A stretch of DNA of 13,405 nt, taken from contig CANRXD010000010.1 of assembly GCA_947643685.1 (NCBI GenBank), forward strand, positions 1-13,405, read 5' to 3'. The notes beneath the pieces are model-generated. The model saw only the letters and a program-made list of their open reading frames with translations, ran no database searches and had not been told where the DNA came from. Shown piece by piece: positions 12,158-13,405 of the stretch. The position numbers and the translations under genes are program-made. Within the stretch, counting starts at the first letter, position 1. Each line of letters begins with the position of its first letter. Origin of the DNA: an uncultured Clostridium sp. (lineage in GTDB: Bacteria > Bacillota > Clostridia > Lachnospirales > Lachnospiraceae).

Positions 12158-13405
12158 ATTATTTAAAATGTCCAGCTTTTTTTCCAGTTCCCACTGGGTT
12201 CTTTGCTGTTTCTCAATCATTTCACTGCATGTATTCTGCTTTTCCTGAAGAGAATTGATATCTTCCATATATTTCCGCATAGCTTCTTCTGACTTTACCA
12301 CCATATCAGAAAGACTGGAAAATTCCTCCATTCTTGCCCTGAAGGCCGTCATGGCTTCCTCAGAAATGGATGCATCGCCCAGATGCTTTTTTAAAATTTC
12401 CAAAAGCTGTGCACTGGTTTGCGCCATGGCTTTTTTACACTTCCTGTCCTGCCCGGTGAAGGTGAATCCGGCAATCAGACAGATGAGGGCAGCTCCTCCG
12501 GTCAAAATCATGAGGAGAAGAAAACGGCCGGGATCCGTGATTCCCATATATCCGGCGGCACAAAGACCGCAGGCTGACAGAAAAAAGGAGAGTCCGGTAA
12601 GCACCTTCCGTGACTTTTTCCGGCACTCTGCATCTGCACTTTGGTAGCTTTCATACAGATGAAGACAGTTTTCTGTATAGGCGGTTATAGAAGCCTGATC
12701 GGTGAACTGATAATCAGAAAGAACCTGCCTGCCTTTTTTGATCTTTTCATCCAGGGCCGTCTTTTGGGTCTGGGTGTTCTCGATGAGGCCCTTTACCTGA
12801 GACCGCATGGCCTGGTAGGAGGCGAGCTGGTTTTCGTACTGCGGAGAAGAAATTTCGGCATCCACATTGCGGATTTCCGCCAGCAGTGTGGTATATTCTC
12901 TGGAGGCATCGGGAATTAGGTTGGCTTCCAGGCTGCGCCTCTGATTCCGCAAAAAGGCAGTGGCCTTAGAAATATTTAAAGAGATATTTCCGGTGGTGTT
13001 CATGTTGGCGATATAATTTTTTAACTCGCCCACCATTCCCTCCTCAGTGGCACTTTTTAACTGACCGATACTGATGGTATTATTGTAAGTAGTCTCATTC
13101 AGACCACAGAGAATCTGATCAAGGAAAGCCTTTGTGGGCTCTTCCTCCATGCCGCGGGTTTCGTTGATGATTTTTATGGCTTTGCTGTCTTTACGGAATT
13201 TCCGTTCCAGGCGGTAAACGGCTCCTCCTGATTCCAGCCGGAGCCAGCCTTCATAGGTCCCGCTGTTTTCCCAGGGCTCATACCTGGAATAAAGATCATT
13301 TCTGGCGGCCCGTCCGCGGCCTCTTTCGATTCCGAAGAGCATTCCGCGGATAAAGGTATGCAGCGTGGACTTTCCGGCTTCATTTTTCCCGTAAATGATA
13401 TTGAT

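Larger units (their letters stand above)
11642..13405 (-). pseudogene. SbcC/YhaN-like coiled-coil ATPase, interrupted by an in-frame TGA; 5' end outside window
   Basis: One reading frame covers this whole stretch, broken only by TGA at 12155-12157. The Walker A motif G-K-N-E-A-G-K-S-T is at 13364-13390, near the window edge. Coiled-coil arms rich in Glu, Gln and Lys follow. The middle (12458-12601) encodes two hydrophobic helices separated by D-P-G-R, so the hairpin tip is probably membrane-inserted, as in B. subtilis YhaN. After the TGA come the ABC-type signature S-S-G-T-M-D-Q (11873-11893), Walker B L-P-L-I-F-D-D-S (11792-11815) and the T-C-H-R-R-E switch. Relatives usually pair with an SbcD/YhaO-like nuclease, which would lie upstream beyond 13405. 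With 587 sense codons visible, neither half alone has a complete ATP site. It could be a real nonsense mutation, a sequence error, or two cooperating pieces. Confidence 0.75.

Noticed and set aside
1..13405. CRISPR arrays, tRNA or rRNA genes, insertion sequences, prophage or attachment sites
   Set aside because: Reading both strands I saw no spaced direct repeats, cloverleaf sequences, transposase motifs or terminal inverted repeats.

Overview
The window is about 13.4 kb of chromosomal DNA from a Gram-positive anaerobe, most likely a Lachnospiraceae-type Clostridium. I infer this from the near-50% GC content, strong AGGAGG-type ribosome binding sites, an FMN riboswitch ahead of an ECF riboflavin transporter, a B12-binding radical SAM/DUF4080 protein, a VanW/G5 cell-surface protein and an alaR-alaT pair closely resembling Bacillus YugG-YugH. 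I saw no insertion sequences, tRNAs, rRNAs or CRISPR arrays. Most of it reads as core-genome content.

Layout: (1) 1-390 is the 3' end of a pdxA-family dehydrogenase. (2) 401-2178 is a flavin-regulated transcription unit: a near-consensus promoter, an FMN riboswitch with an intrinsic terminator, ribU, and a creatininase-family amidohydrolase 22 bp downstream. The amidohydrolase looks more like the ArfB/MftE branch than true creatininase. (3) 2179-2340 is a structured intergenic region with two hairpins and no obvious U-tract. (4) 2341-11615 is a long, tight, same-strand gene run: sua5 (tRNA t6A), dCMP deaminase, a B12-binding radical SAM protein, endonuclease III, a DEDDh exonuclease, a 38-residue membrane protein with a TTG start, a secreted VanW protein, a stand-alone HypE/AIR-synthase C-terminal-like protein, the Lrp regulator alaR, aminotransferase alaT, and tRNA methyltransferase trmL. 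Several neighbours overlap (107, 4, 47 and 4 nt), so translational coupling is likely. (5) 11642-13405, on the opposite strand and converging on trmL, is an SbcC/YhaN-like coiled-coil ATPase. Its 5' end runs out of the window and its reading frame is broken by one in-frame TGA at 12155-12157.

Functional threads are flavin uptake and perhaps flavin-related salvage under FMN control; tRNA modification (Sua5, TrmL); nucleotide and DNA maintenance (dCMP deaminase, Nth, exonuclease, SbcC-like ATPase); and an alanine-metabolism regulator/enzyme pair. I found no clearly new multi-gene system. The best leads are the FMN-riboswitch-linked creatininase-family enzyme, the interrupted ATPase, the half-length AIR-synthase-like protein and the unannotated small membrane protein.
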